A DNA stretch of 64,000 bases, taken from assembly GCF_026725475.1 (NCBI RefSeq), contig NZ_CP109965.1, forward strand, positions 124,001 through 188,000, read 5' to 3'. This stretch comes from Catenovulum adriaticum (GTDB taxonomy: Bacteria > Pseudomonadota > Gammaproteobacteria > Enterobacterales > Alteromonadaceae). This document shows, in pieces, positions 35,341 through 45,405 of the stretch (the stretch's first letter is position 1; each line of letters starts with the position of its first letter). Both the position numbers and the translations under genes were made by a program. The notes below the pieces were generated by a model. That model saw only the letters and a program-made list of their open reading frames with translations. It was not told the DNA's origin and did no database searches.

Positions 35341-36165
35341 CTATTTTATACCTTTATGCTGCTTAATGGTTTCGTAAGCAGCTTGAATATCTTGAGCTTT
35401 TTCTTTTGCCAATTTTAACGCCTGCTCTGGTAACCCCTGTGCTGATAACTTATCAGGGTGGTGTTGAGCCATTAGCTTTTTATAAGCTTTTTTTATAGCT
35501 CGCGGTTCATCAGTTTCTGAAATTCCTAAGATCTGGCAAGCATGAACTAAACTCATACCCTCTGATTTAGCAGAGCGTTGGTTGTTATGGTGATAGTGAG
35601 TGCTAGCTTCGTTTTGTTTTATAATGCTTTCAATTGTTGCTTTATTAAAGCCTAAACTCTGACCTACCGAATATAATATTTCACGCGCTTTGGGGTGCAA
35701 GTGTCCATTAGCTAATGCGGCTTGAATTTGGATTTCTAGGTAAATCAGCATAAAATCGCGGCGGCTGTAGCAGTATTGCTTAAACTCCAACACGGTTTCA
35801 TCTACCGGAAAATTTGCTTGTTTACCTGCACGATAAGCAGTTTGAGCTTCTTTTCTAAGCGCGCCTGTTAAACCCATTCTATCCATTAATGCAGAGGCTA
35901 GCGCTATATCATTTTCTGTTACACGTCCTGATGATTTAGCAATATGACCCATTAACGAAAATAAACTATGAAAAAAGATAGCGCGGTTTTTGAGGCTAGA
36001 TTTACGTCGCATCAAGCTTGCAAAGCCACCACTGTCAGATAAAGCTTGGGCATAACCTTTATCAAAAAAGTAACCAATGATAAAACCAAGTATGGCACCA
36101 GGCACATGAAATAGCATAGAGCCAAAAATTAAACCTAAAATTTTACCCCAGTTAGTCGTGTTCAT
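35341..36165 (-). CDS. djlA: Co-chaperone DjlA
   Basis: A membrane-anchored DnaJ-like co-chaperone of 274 residues. One N-terminal TM helix (about 8-30, with the GxxxG-type dimerisation pattern GAILGFIIGYFFDKG) is followed by a TerB-like central domain (about 60-180) and a C-terminal J domain containing HHPDKL (about residue 240). It stimulates DnaK and affects envelope stress signalling in E. coli, where it also lies next to lptD. It is the last gene of the amgK-murU-djlA group. Confidence 0.95.
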   Translation of the reverse strand: MNTTNWGKILGLIFGSMLFHVPGAILGFIIGYFFDKGYAQALSDSGGFASLMRRKSSLKNRAIFFHSLFSLMGHIAKSSGRVTENDIALASALMDRMGLTGALRKEAQTAYRAGKQANFPVDETVLEFKQYCYSRRDFMLIYLEIQIQAALANGHLHPKAREILYSVGQSLGFNKATIESIIKQNEASTHYHHNNQRSAKSEGMSLVHACQILGISETDEPRAIKKAYKKLMAQHHPDKLSAQGLPEQALKLAKEKAQDIQAAYETIKQHKGIK

Positions 36166-36184
36166 TTTTTACCTTATATTTGAT

Positions 36185-36865
36185 TTATATGTGTGCAAGC
36201 TTTTGTTTTATATTAGCTAATCGCTCAGGCGTTCCTATATCTGACCACTGGCCATTGTAAAGTTCAGCACTTACATTTTTGTTTTTTATCTCATTTCGCA
36301 ATAATTTACCCAGCGCGAGGGGCATTGAATGCTCACCGCGGAAAAATTCAGGCTGGTAAATCGCTATGCCTGAAAAGGTGTACTTTTTTAATTGAGTATC
36401 GCCTGATGCTAATTGTGCCATACCTTGGTCAATTGCAAAATCGCCGGTTGGATGCTGCGGCGGATTTTTAACTAAGACCAAATGAGCAAGTTGATCAATT
36501 GGATGTTTGATTAATCGTGAAAAAGGATAGTCACACCAAATATCAGCATTGACCACTAAAAAAGGTTGCTCGCCTAATAAAGGCAGCGCATTAATAATAC
36601 CGCCAGCGGTTTCAAACTGATCGACAGCTTCTTCGCTATATTGAATATGACATTGATAACGGCTGCCATCACCTAAGTGTGCAGGAATTTGTTCACCTAA
36701 ATATGCATGGTTAATGACCAACTCAGTTATACCGGCTTTAACCAATGCTTTAATATGATATTCGATTAAACTCTGCCCATTAATCTCCAGTAAAGGCTTT
36801 GGTTTAGTGAGAGTAAGTGGTCGCATACGTGTGCCTTTGCCGGCGGCTAGAATCATTGCTTTCAT
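36185..36865 (-). CDS. murU: N-acetylmuramate alpha-1-phosphate uridylyltransferase
   Basis: A 226-residue nucleotidyltransferase beginning MKAMILAAGKGTRMRPLTLT, the NTP-binding signature, with KPKPLLEING and the metal-binding aspartate in VVNADIWCDYPF. Pairing with the adjacent amgK identifies it as MurU of the peptidoglycan recycling bypass, producing UDP-MurNAc without de novo synthesis. This pathway confers intrinsic fosfomycin tolerance in Pseudomonas. It lies 21 bases after amgK. Confidence 0.92.
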   Translation of the reverse strand: MKAMILAAGKGTRMRPLTLTKPKPLLEINGQSLIEYHIKALVKAGITELVINHAYLGEQIPAHLGDGSRYQCHIQYSEEAVDQFETAGGIINALPLLGEQPFLVVNADIWCDYPFSRLIKHPIDQLAHLVLVKNPPQHPTGDFAIDQGMAQLASGDTQLKKYTFSGIAIYQPEFFRGEHSMPLALGKLLRNEIKNKNVSAELYNGQWSDIGTPERLANIKQKLAHI

Positions 36866-36886
36866 ATTGCTCTTTTCTCTTAATGC

Positions 36887-37936
36887 TCAGCCTTTAACTG
36901 AAGATATGTTTGTGCCTAGCAAATTTGATTGCACTTTTGTCTGGTAAACGGGGTATATCTTGTGCTCAAACCAGTAGGCAAATTCAGCTAATTCAGGGTA
37001 TTTAACAATTGTACTTTTTATATATTGGATCACGTTAGATAAATAATTTAGATACGCAGGCTTATTATCTCGCATTGCCAACCTTACAAAAATTCCGGCG
37101 CATTTTATATGTCGTTGTAAGCCAGTTAAGTCAAACCAGGTTTGCCATGTATTTTCATCAACATGTGGATAATACGCTTGTCTAAAGTTGTCACTGAGTT
37201 GGTCAACTAAAGCATTCGACCAAACTAAATAGCAGTCTTTTAGCAATGAGACCAAATCATAGCTCGCAGGCCCAATAAGTGCGCCTTGAAAATCAATTAA
37301 AATAGGTTGCTCTAACAATCCCTGATTGAGCATGATATTTCGACAATGAAAATCTCTGTGCACTGCAACCTGAGGTTGTTGACTAAAATTGTCAGTTAAT
37401 ATTTGATAACTGCGAGCCAGTAACTCTTGTTCGGCCGATGAAAGCGAATAATTCAAGCCTTGCTGAATAAACCAAGTGCTAAATATCTCAAGCTCAGTTT
37501 TTACAAATTCAGGTGCATACGCGGGAAGTTCTATCTGGCTATTTTGATGGCAATGCTGAAACTTTGCAATCACGGGCCAAAGCTGAGTGTAAGCTTGTTT
37601 TGCATTATCGGGGTTAATAATGTCTGCTAAGTGAACATCGCCGTTATCCTGTTGTAGCATAAAGCCAAGTTTTAAATCAGCTGCGAGCACTTTTGATACA
37701 GGAATGTCGGCTTGGTTCAATTGTTCTGATAAATGAACAAATAAGGCGTTGTCTTCTGTTTCTGGTGGTGCGTCTACCGCAATATAAGACTGATTTTGAT
37801 GCTTAACTCTATAGTAGCGCCTAAAACTGGCATCGCCTGAAATTAATTTTATTTCAAGTGATGCTGACGGCATTGGCTCAATCTGCTGTTCAAGCCAATT
37901 AAATAATTGTATTTCTCGAGCTTTTTTTGGGGACAT
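36887..37936 (-). CDS. amgK: N-acetylmuramate/N-acetylglucosamine kinase
   Basis: A 349-residue aminoglycoside-phosphotransferase-fold kinase that phosphorylates MurNAc and GlcNAc at the anomeric carbon. The catalytic loop is VAVHRDFHCRNIML (about 196-209) and the metal-binding DFG-equivalent is LIDFQGALIGPASYDL. It is followed directly by murU and is divergent from lptD, the same setting as in Pseudomonas. The start ATG at 37936 lacks a clear ribosome-binding site; Met22 is a possible alternative. Confidence 0.92.
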   Translation of the reverse strand: MSPKKAREIQLFNWLEQQIEPMPSASLEIKLISGDASFRRYYRVKHQNQSYIAVDAPPETEDNALFVHLSEQLNQADIPVSKVLAADLKLGFMLQQDNGDVHLADIINPDNAKQAYTQLWPVIAKFQHCHQNSQIELPAYAPEFVKTELEIFSTWFIQQGLNYSLSSAEQELLARSYQILTDNFSQQPQVAVHRDFHCRNIMLNQGLLEQPILIDFQGALIGPASYDLVSLLKDCYLVWSNALVDQLSDNFRQAYYPHVDENTWQTWFDLTGLQRHIKCAGIFVRLAMRDNKPAYLNYLSNVIQYIKSTIVKYPELAEFAYWFEHKIYPVYQTKVQSNLLGTNISSVKG

Positions 37937-38094
37937 AAATTAATTTATCAATAATTAATATAAATTTTGAGCTATTTCCTTTATTTAACTTGGTATAAAT
38001 AGCCGTGCGAGTCATTTTGTTTTATCATAACGTTTTGTACGAGCGATAGTAAGATTGCTTAGCTCGTTTTGGTATTTTTCCTCATTTTTCGAGT

Positions 38095-40419
38095 TTGGTT
38101 TTTATTCGCGTGATACGTACTTTTTTCATTTTAATCGGTGCTTTTTGTCCACCTTTAATTGCTGCTCAGCTTCAATGTCATCAGCCTCAACCGGCCGACA
38201 ATCAGCAAGTTAAATCGGTGCAATCTACTTTATGGGCAGGCTTGGAAGATGTAAACGAAAATGCGCTGATGATAGTATCGGATAAAACCGAAGTTGGTCG
38301 CGATAGCTCAGCTAAATTTTTTGGTGAAGTGAGCATTATTCAAGGCAATAACTCAATAACCGCTGACAGTGCACAAATTTCGAATGACCGTAACAAGATG
38401 ACTGCGGCAGGTGGTATTGTATTTTCAAGTGGCGATACCAAGGTTTATAGCGAATCTTTGCAAGCAGAACTTGATCAATCTGCAATTCAGTTAAATGACT
38501 CTAAATATCAGTTAGCAAACTTTACCGGGCATGGTAAAGCTGAAACTTTCAGAGTGGATCAAAAAAATGCCAGTATCGAGCTAGTTAATGCTGATTTTAC
38601 TAATTGTCCGCCACAAAATGCGCCTGATTGGCAACTAATATCAAACCGAATTAAATTATCGGTTGATGATGAATGGGGTGAAGCGTGGGGCAGTCGAATT
38701 GAGATTTTTGAAGTGCCGGTTTTGTATTTACCTTATTTATCTTTCCCGCTGAGTGATAAACGCAAAACTGGCTGGCTTTACCCAAGTATTTCAACGTCAT
38801 CTCAGCGAGGGGTCGATGCTAGTGTGCCTTATTATTGGAATATTGCTGAAAATTTTGATTTGACCTTAACCCCAAGAGTAATGACAGACAGAGGCGCGCA
38901 ATTAGGAAGCGAATTTAGATATTTACAGCCAAATTACCAAGGTGAGTTTTATCTTGAATGGATGCCACATGATAGAGCTTTCCAGCCTGATGAAATTACA
39001 GACAGCGGCATGAACCAGTCGAGAATGGCAATGAGATGGCAAAACAGTTTAGATATATTTCAAAGCTGGAAAAGTGATCTTGACATAATGCTATTGAGCG
39101 ATGATGGTTACATTAGTGATTTAGGGTTTCAAAATTACAGCGAAGTAGATACTCACGTTGAGCGTTATTTAAGTCTTTATCAGCAGCAAGAAGATTGGTC
39201 ATTTAATTTAACGGTACGGGATTTTGAAGTATTTGGTGAGCACAGCCGACCTTACCGAACCTTGCCAGAAATGCAGTTTTGGTATGGTGGACTTGTTAAC
39301 GACGAAAATTGGTCATTTGATTTGCCTGCCGAGTTTGCGTGGTTTCAATCAGATGAAGCGAATTTAACAGAAGCATTTAGACTACACTCAGAACCAAAAC
39401 TTACTTGGTCTATGTATCGACCCGCATGGGAAGTAATGGCGCAAGGTTCACTTGCATCAACGATTTATTTACAAGAAAAAACTGTAAACGGCGATTTGCA
39501 AGAAGGCGACTTTCAACAAATTGATCGTGTTTTACCGCGCTTTAGAGTCAATGGTCGAATCATTTTAGAAAGGCCTATTGATTGGTTTGGTAGTGCAATG
39601 AAGCAAACTTTAGAGCCCAGAGCACAGTATTTGCGGGTGCCTTATACTGATCAATCTGACATAGGGTTATACGATACCGCATTATTACAAGATGACTATT
39701 TAGGCCTTTTTCGCGAGAGCCGTTTTAGTGGTATAGACCGAATACCCGAAGCAAACCAAGTCACGTTAGGGATGACAACTCGTTTATTTAGTGATGAAAA
39801 CCGAGAGAAATTTAGATTCAGTGTTGGCCAAATATTTTATTTAAAAGAATCGAGAACAGATTTTGTCGATTTTAAACAGACCACTGAAAAAGGCGAATCA
39901 GCACTGGCACTTGAAGCTGATTTTGATATTCGTAAAGTTTGGTTTTTACATTACGGGTTACAATTTGATACCCAACAAGGTAATACCCGAAAAAGTCAGC
40001 TAACCCTTGATTATCATCGAAATGATGACCATTTAGTACAGTTCAGTCACAGGTTTGTTAAAGACATTTCCGGTAACCCAATTCAACAGGTTGGTGTTTC
40101 CAGCTTATGGGAAATTAGCCCTCAGTGGCAAACATTTGCTAGTATACACCAAGATCTTGAGTTAGATCGAACTGTTGAAGCTAGATTCGGTCTATTGTAT
40201 GAATCTTGTTGTTGGCAACTACAACTTGGCTGGCAAACAAGAGTGAAAACTAATCTGGCTGCAGTCGACAGTCAAACATCGGTTGCCACCGATGAAAGAG
40301 ATTCAGGCTTAATGTTAACCTTTACAATTAAAGGCTTTGGAAGCAGCAAGAGCCAGGCACTAGGGGTATTAAACTCTGGTATCTTTGGCTACCGAACACC
40401 TAATTTTTTAAACCAGTGA
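38095..40419 (+). CDS. lptD: LPS assembly outer-membrane protein LptD
   Basis: Outer-membrane translocon that, with LptE, inserts LPS into the outer leaflet. A signal peptide (about 1-24) precedes an OstA-like periplasmic jellyroll domain (about 55-180) and a C-terminal 26-strand barrel. The four cysteines needed for disulfide maturation are present: QLQCHQ, DFTNCPP and the adjacent pair in YESCCWQL. The 774-residue length is normal. The start is uncertain: TTG 38095 is the longest reading and GTG 38110 is an alternative. It is the first gene of the lptD-surA-pdxA-rsmA-apaG-apaH group. Confidence 0.95.
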   Translation: MVFIRVIRTFFILIGAFCPPLIAAQLQCHQPQPADNQQVKSVQSTLWAGLEDVNENALMIVSDKTEVGRDSSAKFFGEVSIIQGNNSITADSAQISNDRNKMTAAGGIVFSSGDTKVYSESLQAELDQSAIQLNDSKYQLANFTGHGKAETFRVDQKNASIELVNADFTNCPPQNAPDWQLISNRIKLSVDDEWGEAWGSRIEIFEVPVLYLPYLSFPLSDKRKTGWLYPSISTSSQRGVDASVPYYWNIAENFDLTLTPRVMTDRGAQLGSEFRYLQPNYQGEFYLEWMPHDRAFQPDEITDSGMNQSRMAMRWQNSLDIFQSWKSDLDIMLLSDDGYISDLGFQNYSEVDTHVERYLSLYQQQEDWSFNLTVRDFEVFGEHSRPYRTLPEMQFWYGGLVNDENWSFDLPAEFAWFQSDEANLTEAFRLHSEPKLTWSMYRPAWEVMAQGSLASTIYLQEKTVNGDLQEGDFQQIDRVLPRFRVNGRIILERPIDWFGSAMKQTLEPRAQYLRVPYTDQSDIGLYDTALLQDDYLGLFRESRFSGIDRIPEANQVTLGMTTRLFSDENREKFRFSVGQIFYLKESRTDFVDFKQTTEKGESALALEADFDIRKVWFLHYGLQFDTQQGNTRKSQLTLDYHRNDDHLVQFSHRFVKDISGNPIQQVGVSSLWEISPQWQTFASIHQDLELDRTVEARFGLLYESCCWQLQLGWQTRVKTNLAAVDSQTSVATDERDSGLMLTFTIKGFGSSKSQALGVLNSGIFGYRTPNFLNQ

Positions 40420-40426
40420 GTGATTG

Positions 40427-41725
40427 ATGAAACAAATTAAAAAAATGATAACCCTGTTGTGCACGAGTTGGATGTTAATCATGTCAAATGCACAAGCTGT
40501 TGAGTTACTAGATAAAGTAGCGGTTGTGGTAAACCAAGGGGTTGTTTTAGAAAACGAAATACAAGACTTAATGGCAGAGCTTAAGCAACAAGCGAGTCGC
40601 TCAGGACAAGAATTACCTTCTGATAAAGCACTAAGAGTTCAAGTAACAGAGCGCCTTATAGTAAATGAATTACAGCAACAATTTGCTCAACGCATTGGTT
40701 TAGAAGTGAGTGATGCTCAAGTTCAGCAAGCTGTTCAAGAAATTGCACTTAAACAAGAAACCACCATTGAAAACTTACGCCAGCAAGTAATTTACAGTGG
40801 TGGCAACTATGAATCTTATCTTGAAAAGGTACGTCAGGAGCTAACCGCTAACGAAGTTCGTCGTGCCATGGTATCTCGCCGTATCTACGTTTCACCGCAA
40901 GAAATAGACGGTTTAGTCACCCTGTTAAAAGAACGTGGTCAAAAAAATGAAGAGTATCATTTAGGTCATATTTTAATTGGTTTACCGTCAGATGCGACAG
41001 CCAGTGAAATTGAAAGCAGCCAAAACCGAGCCGAAAAAGTAATAGAATTATTAAACGATGGAAGCGATTTTAAAAAAGTCGCTATTGGCTCATCAGCGGG
41101 CGCAAAAGCGTTAGATGGTGGTGACTTAGGGTGGATGAATGTAAACGAAATGCCAACTTTGTTTGCGGAAGCCGTTACCGATCAAAGCAAAAATTCAGTA
41201 ATTGGCCCGATTCGAAGTGGTGCCGGTTTCCATATTTTAAAAATTATTGATATACGTGGTCGTGAAACTGTTGAAGTATCAGAAGTTAATGCTCGCCATA
41301 TTTTAGTTAAGCCGTCTATTATTGTTAGTGATGAAAAAGCAAAAAATACACTGACCCAATATTTAAAAGATGTTAAAGCTGGCAATGAAGAATTTGCTGA
41401 TTTAGCTAAACAACATTCAGAAGATCCCGGTTCTGCTGCTAAAGGCGGTGAGCTAGGCTGGGCAGATCCTTCTATGTATGTTCCAGAATTTAAAGATGCA
41501 CTGGCAGAACTTGAGCCAGGTGAATATTCACAACCTTTTAAAACAGCACACGGTTGGCACATTGTTCAGTTGATAGACCGTAGAATTCAAGATGCAACTG
41601 ACTCTGCCTATGAAGATAATGCGTACCGTATGTTGTTTAATCGAAAGTTTAATGAAGAAGCCGAAGCTTGGGTACGTGAAATCCGAGATCAAGCTTATAT
41701 CGAAATTTTAGGTGATAACAATTAA
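40427..41725 (+). CDS. surA: Periplasmic chaperone/peptidyl-prolyl isomerase SurA
   Basis: Main chaperone for outer-membrane protein folding. The ATG at 40427 is preferred over the adjacent TTG. A signal peptide ending NAQA leads into the SurA N-terminal domain (about 25-150) and two parvulin domains (first around YHLGHILIGLPSD, second around VNARHILVKPSI with GDLGWMN and GELGWADPSMYVPEF). The length of about 432 residues is standard. Its stop codon overlaps the pdxA start by one base. Confidence 0.96.
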   Translation: MKQIKKMITLLCTSWMLIMSNAQAVELLDKVAVVVNQGVVLENEIQDLMAELKQQASRSGQELPSDKALRVQVTERLIVNELQQQFAQRIGLEVSDAQVQQAVQEIALKQETTIENLRQQVIYSGGNYESYLEKVRQELTANEVRRAMVSRRIYVSPQEIDGLVTLLKERGQKNEEYHLGHILIGLPSDATASEIESSQNRAEKVIELLNDGSDFKKVAIGSSAGAKALDGGDLGWMNVNEMPTLFAEAVTDQSKNSVIGPIRSGAGFHILKIIDIRGRETVEVSEVNARHILVKPSIIVSDEKAKNTLTQYLKDVKAGNEEFADLAKQHSEDPGSAAKGGELGWADPSMYVPEFKDALAELEPGEYSQPFKTAHGWHIVQLIDRRIQDATDSAYEDNAYRMLFNRKFNEEAEAWVREIRDQAYIEILGDNN

Positions 41726-42717
41726 TGACGTTTAGAATTGCAATTACACCAGGTGAACCTGCCGGTATTGGGCCGGATCTTGTATTAAAAATCGCCCAGT
41801 ACGACTGGCCTGCACAATTAGTTGTAGTAGGTTCAAAAGAGCTGTTGCTTGAAAGAGCGGAGCAATTGGGCATTGATATTGAATTAACTGAATACGATTC
41901 AAACCAAGCTGCTATGCCACAAAAAAAAGGTACGCTAACTATTTTACCTGTACCGCTTAAAGCACCGGTTGTTTGCGGTGAGTTAAATGCAAAAAATGGT
42001 CAATATGTAGTAGAAACTATGCGTGTTGCTTGCCAAAAAAATATGGATGGCGAGTTTGCTGCTATTGTGACAGGGCCTGTAAACAAAGGCATTATTAATA
42101 AATCTGGTATTTCATTTAGCGGCCATACCGAGTTTTTTGCAACTGAGTCAAATACTGCAGACGTTGTTATGATGCTAGCAACAGAGGGCCTAAGAGTTGC
42201 TTTAATGACAACACATATTCCATTGGCATATGTGTCTAAAGCCATTACCTATGACAGAGTAATTAAAGTCACAGAAATTTTACACAGCGAATTGCAAAGT
42301 AAATTTGGTCTTGATAAACCAACCATTTATGTATGCGGATTAAACCCTCATGCAGGTGAGGATGGTCATTTAGGCACTGAAGAGCTTACAACCATTACCC
42401 CCGCGCTTAACACGCTTAGGGATCGTGGCATGAATATTATTGGTCCTTTACCTGCCGATACTTTGTTTCAGGATAAATATTTACAAAATGCGGATGCGGT
42501 ACTATCTATGTACCACGATCAAGGATTAACCGTGCTTAAATACAAAGGTTTTGGTAAAGCCGTTAATATTACTTTAGGTTTACCTTTTATTAGAACTTCA
42601 GTTGATCACGGCACAGCACTTGATTTAGCCGGCACCGGACTTGCAGAAGTGGGTAGTTTTCAAGTGGCATTAAATGAAGCCATCACCTTAGCGGAAAGAT
42701 CAAAAAATGACAGATAA
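41725..42717 (+). CDS. pdxA: 4-hydroxythreonine-4-phosphate dehydrogenase
   Basis: NAD-dependent enzyme of the DXP-dependent pyridoxal phosphate pathway. Motifs include ITPGEPAGIGPDL at the N-terminus and the metal-binding histidines in SGHTEFFA, CGLNPHAGEDGHLG and MYHDQGLTVLKYKGF. The 330-residue length is normal. It overlaps surA by one base and rsmA by 11 bases, the conserved gammaproteobacterial order. Confidence 0.97.
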   Translation: MTFRIAITPGEPAGIGPDLVLKIAQYDWPAQLVVVGSKELLLERAEQLGIDIELTEYDSNQAAMPQKKGTLTILPVPLKAPVVCGELNAKNGQYVVETMRVACQKNMDGEFAAIVTGPVNKGIINKSGISFSGHTEFFATESNTADVVMMLATEGLRVALMTTHIPLAYVSKAITYDRVIKVTEILHSELQSKFGLDKPTIYVCGLNPHAGEDGHLGTEELTTITPALNTLRDRGMNIIGPLPADTLFQDKYLQNADAVLSMYHDQGLTVLKYKGFGKAVNITLGLPFIRTSVDHGTALDLAGTGLAEVGSFQVALNEAITLAERSKNDR

Positions 42718-43501
42718 GGTTCACTTAGGTCACAGAGCAAGAAAACGTTTTGGCCAAAACTTTTTGACAGATGATTATATTATCGGTGAAATTGTTAATG
42801 CTATTTCTCCAGACGACCAGCACGTTATGGTTGAAATCGGTCCGGGCTTAGGTGCGCTTACGTTTCCGGTACTAGCAGAAGTACAGCGGCTTAATGTGGT
42901 TGAATTGGATAAAGATTTAGTTGAACGTTTTGAAGAAGATCAACTATTAACACGTAGGCTCAACGTTTATCAAGCAGATGCCATGAAGTTTGATTTTTCG
43001 CAATTGATAACTAATGAGCAAAAAATGAAATTATTTGGCAACTTGCCTTATAACATTTCAACCCCGCTATTGTTTCATTTATTTGAATTTTGTGACCAAA
43101 TATCTGACATGCACTTTATGTTACAAAAAGAAGTGGTTGACCGAATGTGTGCTAACCCGGGCAGCAAAGCATTTGGTAAATTAAGTGTGATGACACAATA
43201 TTACTGTGATGCTGAAACTGTGGTAACGGTTGATCCAGCTTGCTTTACGCCTGCCCCTAAAGTAGTTTCTGCGGTTGTACGTTTAACCCCTAAAGCGAAA
43301 CGGGCAGAGGTAGACACTAAAATGCTTGAGCGAGTTGCGGCTGCCGCTTTTAATCAGCGCCGAAAAACCATTCGTAATAGCTTGAAAGAGTTAATTAATG
43401 AAGAAGAAATGCTATCTTTATCTATCGACCCTAAAGCTAGAGCTGAAGCATTATCACTCGCTCAATTTATTCAAATTGCACAATTTATCAGTCAGAAGTA
43501 G
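42707..43501 (+). CDS. rsmA: 16S rRNA dimethyladenosine transferase RsmA (KsgA)
   Basis: Dimethylates two adjacent adenosines near the 3' end of 16S rRNA late in 30S assembly. It contains RKRFGQNFLTD at the N-terminus, the SAM-binding motif EIGPGLGALT, and the catalytic NLPYNIST motif (about residue 112). At 264 residues it is full length. It overlaps the pdxA 3' end by 11 bases. Confidence 0.97.
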   Translation: MTDKVHLGHRARKRFGQNFLTDDYIIGEIVNAISPDDQHVMVEIGPGLGALTFPVLAEVQRLNVVELDKDLVERFEEDQLLTRRLNVYQADAMKFDFSQLITNEQKMKLFGNLPYNISTPLLFHLFEFCDQISDMHFMLQKEVVDRMCANPGSKAFGKLSVMTQYYCDAETVVTVDPACFTPAPKVVSAVVRLTPKAKRAEVDTKMLERVAAAAFNQRRKTIRNSLKELINEEEMLSLSIDPKARAEALSLAQFIQIAQFISQK

Positions 43502-43506
43502 TTATT

Positions 43507-43890
43507 ATGATTAATCCACAAGAATCGATTCAGATTCAAACAGAAACTTATTACGTTGATGAGCAGTCTGATCCTAATGAAGACAGATACGTTTTTGCTT
43601 ACACGATAACCATTCAAAACAAAGGTCAACAGGCCGTACAGTTAAAAAGCCGTTATTGGTTAATTACCGACAGCAATGGAAAAAAAGTTGAAGTGCAAGG
43701 TGACGGCGTGATTGGTCAGCAGCCCGTTATTAAACCCAATGGTAAATTTCAATATACCAGCGGAGCCGTAGTTGATACTCCGGTTGCGACTATGCAGGGC
43801 TATTACGATATGATCGAAATTGAAAGCGCATCTCCGTTTAAAGCAAATATTGATGTTTTTAGGCTTGCCCAGCCAAACATCTTAAATTAA
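43507..43890 (+). CDS. apaG: ApaG (DUF525) protein
   Basis: A 127-residue beta-sandwich protein with the family segments YVFAYTITIQNKG, RYWLITDSNGK and VQGDGVIGQQPVIKPNGKFQYTSG. ApaG is a small cytoplasmic protein of unclear role that is almost always encoded between rsmA and apaH, as here (5 bases after rsmA, 15 before apaH). Confidence 0.95.
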   Translation: MINPQESIQIQTETYYVDEQSDPNEDRYVFAYTITIQNKGQQAVQLKSRYWLITDSNGKKVEVQGDGVIGQQPVIKPNGKFQYTSGAVVDTPVATMQGYYDMIEIESASPFKANIDVFRLAQPNILN

Positions 43891-43905
43891 GTTTGGAGCA
43901 GGGTA

Positions 43906-44721
43906 GTGGCGCATTATTTTGTAGGTGATATTCAAGGCTGTTATGACGAACTAATGCGTTTGTTGGACAAAGTTAAATTTGATCCTACTCAAGATGTTTT
44001 ATGCCCTGTTGGCGATTTAGTCGCGCGCGGCCCTGCGTCTGAAAAAGTGGCCAAGCTTATGCTTGAATTGGGGCATGCGGTAGAGCCTGTTTTAGGTAAT
44101 CACGATCTGCATTTGCTCTCAATTTATGCTGGTTTATTTAAAGATAAAAAAAACGACAAACTAAAAAAGCTTGTTCAATCTCCAATGGTTAGTGATTACG
44201 CAAAATGGTTAAGAACCCAACCTCTGATCCGTTATTATCCTGAATTTAACATTATTGTAAGCCACGCCGGTACGCATCCTTTTGTACCACTTGAAACGCA
44301 AATGGAATTAGCTGACCAAGCACGTCAAAAATTAGCTTCAAAAGATTATAAAATTTGGTTAGAACGAATGTACGGGAACGAGCCTAGAAAATGGCGATCA
44401 CACTTAACTGAAGAAGAAGCTTTCAGGTTTATTGTTAATACAACAACCCGAATGCGTTTTATTGACGATGATGGCGCACTCGACTTTGAGACTAAACAAC
44501 CACCCTCGCAAGCCCCGCTTAATTTATCGCCTTGGTTTGAATTGAAACCTAAAACCACCACACCTACACCTATTCATGTTTTTGGTCACTGGGCAGCGTT
44601 ATTAGGAAAAACGGATGATTCAAATTTTATTGGATTAGATACTGGATGTGTTTGGGGTAATAAATTAACGATTTATAAAGCCGAAACCAAAGAGTTTTTT
44701 GTTCAGCAGAGTTTACCTTAA
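43906..44721 (+). CDS. apaH: Diadenosine tetraphosphatase, symmetrical
   Basis: Hydrolyses Ap4A to two ADP. A PPP-family metallophosphatase of 271 residues with the metal-binding motifs GDIQGCYDEL (Gln replacing the His usual in GDxHG), GDLVARGPAS and LGNHDLHLL. Further metal ligands lie in VSHAGTHP and VFGHWAAL. The start is GTG at 43906. It is the last gene of the lptD group. Confidence 0.95.
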   Translation: MAHYFVGDIQGCYDELMRLLDKVKFDPTQDVLCPVGDLVARGPASEKVAKLMLELGHAVEPVLGNHDLHLLSIYAGLFKDKKNDKLKKLVQSPMVSDYAKWLRTQPLIRYYPEFNIIVSHAGTHPFVPLETQMELADQARQKLASKDYKIWLERMYGNEPRKWRSHLTEEEAFRFIVNTTTRMRFIDDDGALDFETKQPPSQAPLNLSPWFELKPKTTTPTPIHVFGHWAALLGKTDDSNFIGLDTGCVWGNKLTIYKAETKEFFVQQSLP

Positions 44722-45405
44722 GATAAAATATAAAAGCCATTGATCTATATGCCTGCTTGGTGGTTTTAATGCTGTGTGCCAAAGCCGAGACAAACATAGG
44801 TTCAAACTTCATATAGTGCGATTCAAATAACTAGACTGAAGAGATTTATCTAGTTGCGCTCGCTCACAACTGGTTTAAACGATTTTTCTGATAAAATAAA
44901 TCCTACTTAGCTGTAAAACTAAATCTTTTTTAATTTTATTGTGAATTATTGTTTTTATATTTGACTTTTAATTGCGTTTAAAACAAAAGGTTAACATGCG
45001 GTAGGCCTGTTTGGTTCACATTGTGATTGTTGGTTTTAATCTAAATTCCTTTATTCTAAATGCTTGAAACATGAAGAGCGCCATAACGTCTTTGAAAAAT
45101 ATCGGGAGTAAAGAAGGAGTTTTTATCATAAAAAATCAAATGCTTAAGGTTTAAGTTTATGATTTATTTAAATTAATTATCTTTTTCCAATGCCTGTATT
45201 AAAACGCTTAAGCATTGCCTGATTATAACGCATTATCTATTTATTCCCCCATGTTTTTCAAGCTGCTTTAATTTTAGATTTAAGATATTTTATCTTGTTT
45301 ATGGTTGTATTTAAAAATGTTAATTTATATTTGATTTTGTTTTTATCTGGTATATTATTGTTTGAATATGAAAACTAAAATTCACATAATAAACGAGAGT
45401 TGCTC
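44722..45405. other. AT-rich intergenic region without a recognisable gene
   Basis: I see no convincing ORF or structural RNA in this 684-base stretch. A short AGTTG/CAACT dyad lies near 44850. A candidate extended -10 element, TGGTATATT near 45350, is a plausible promoter for the beta-helix gene, about 50 bases before its start. Confidence 0.6.
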
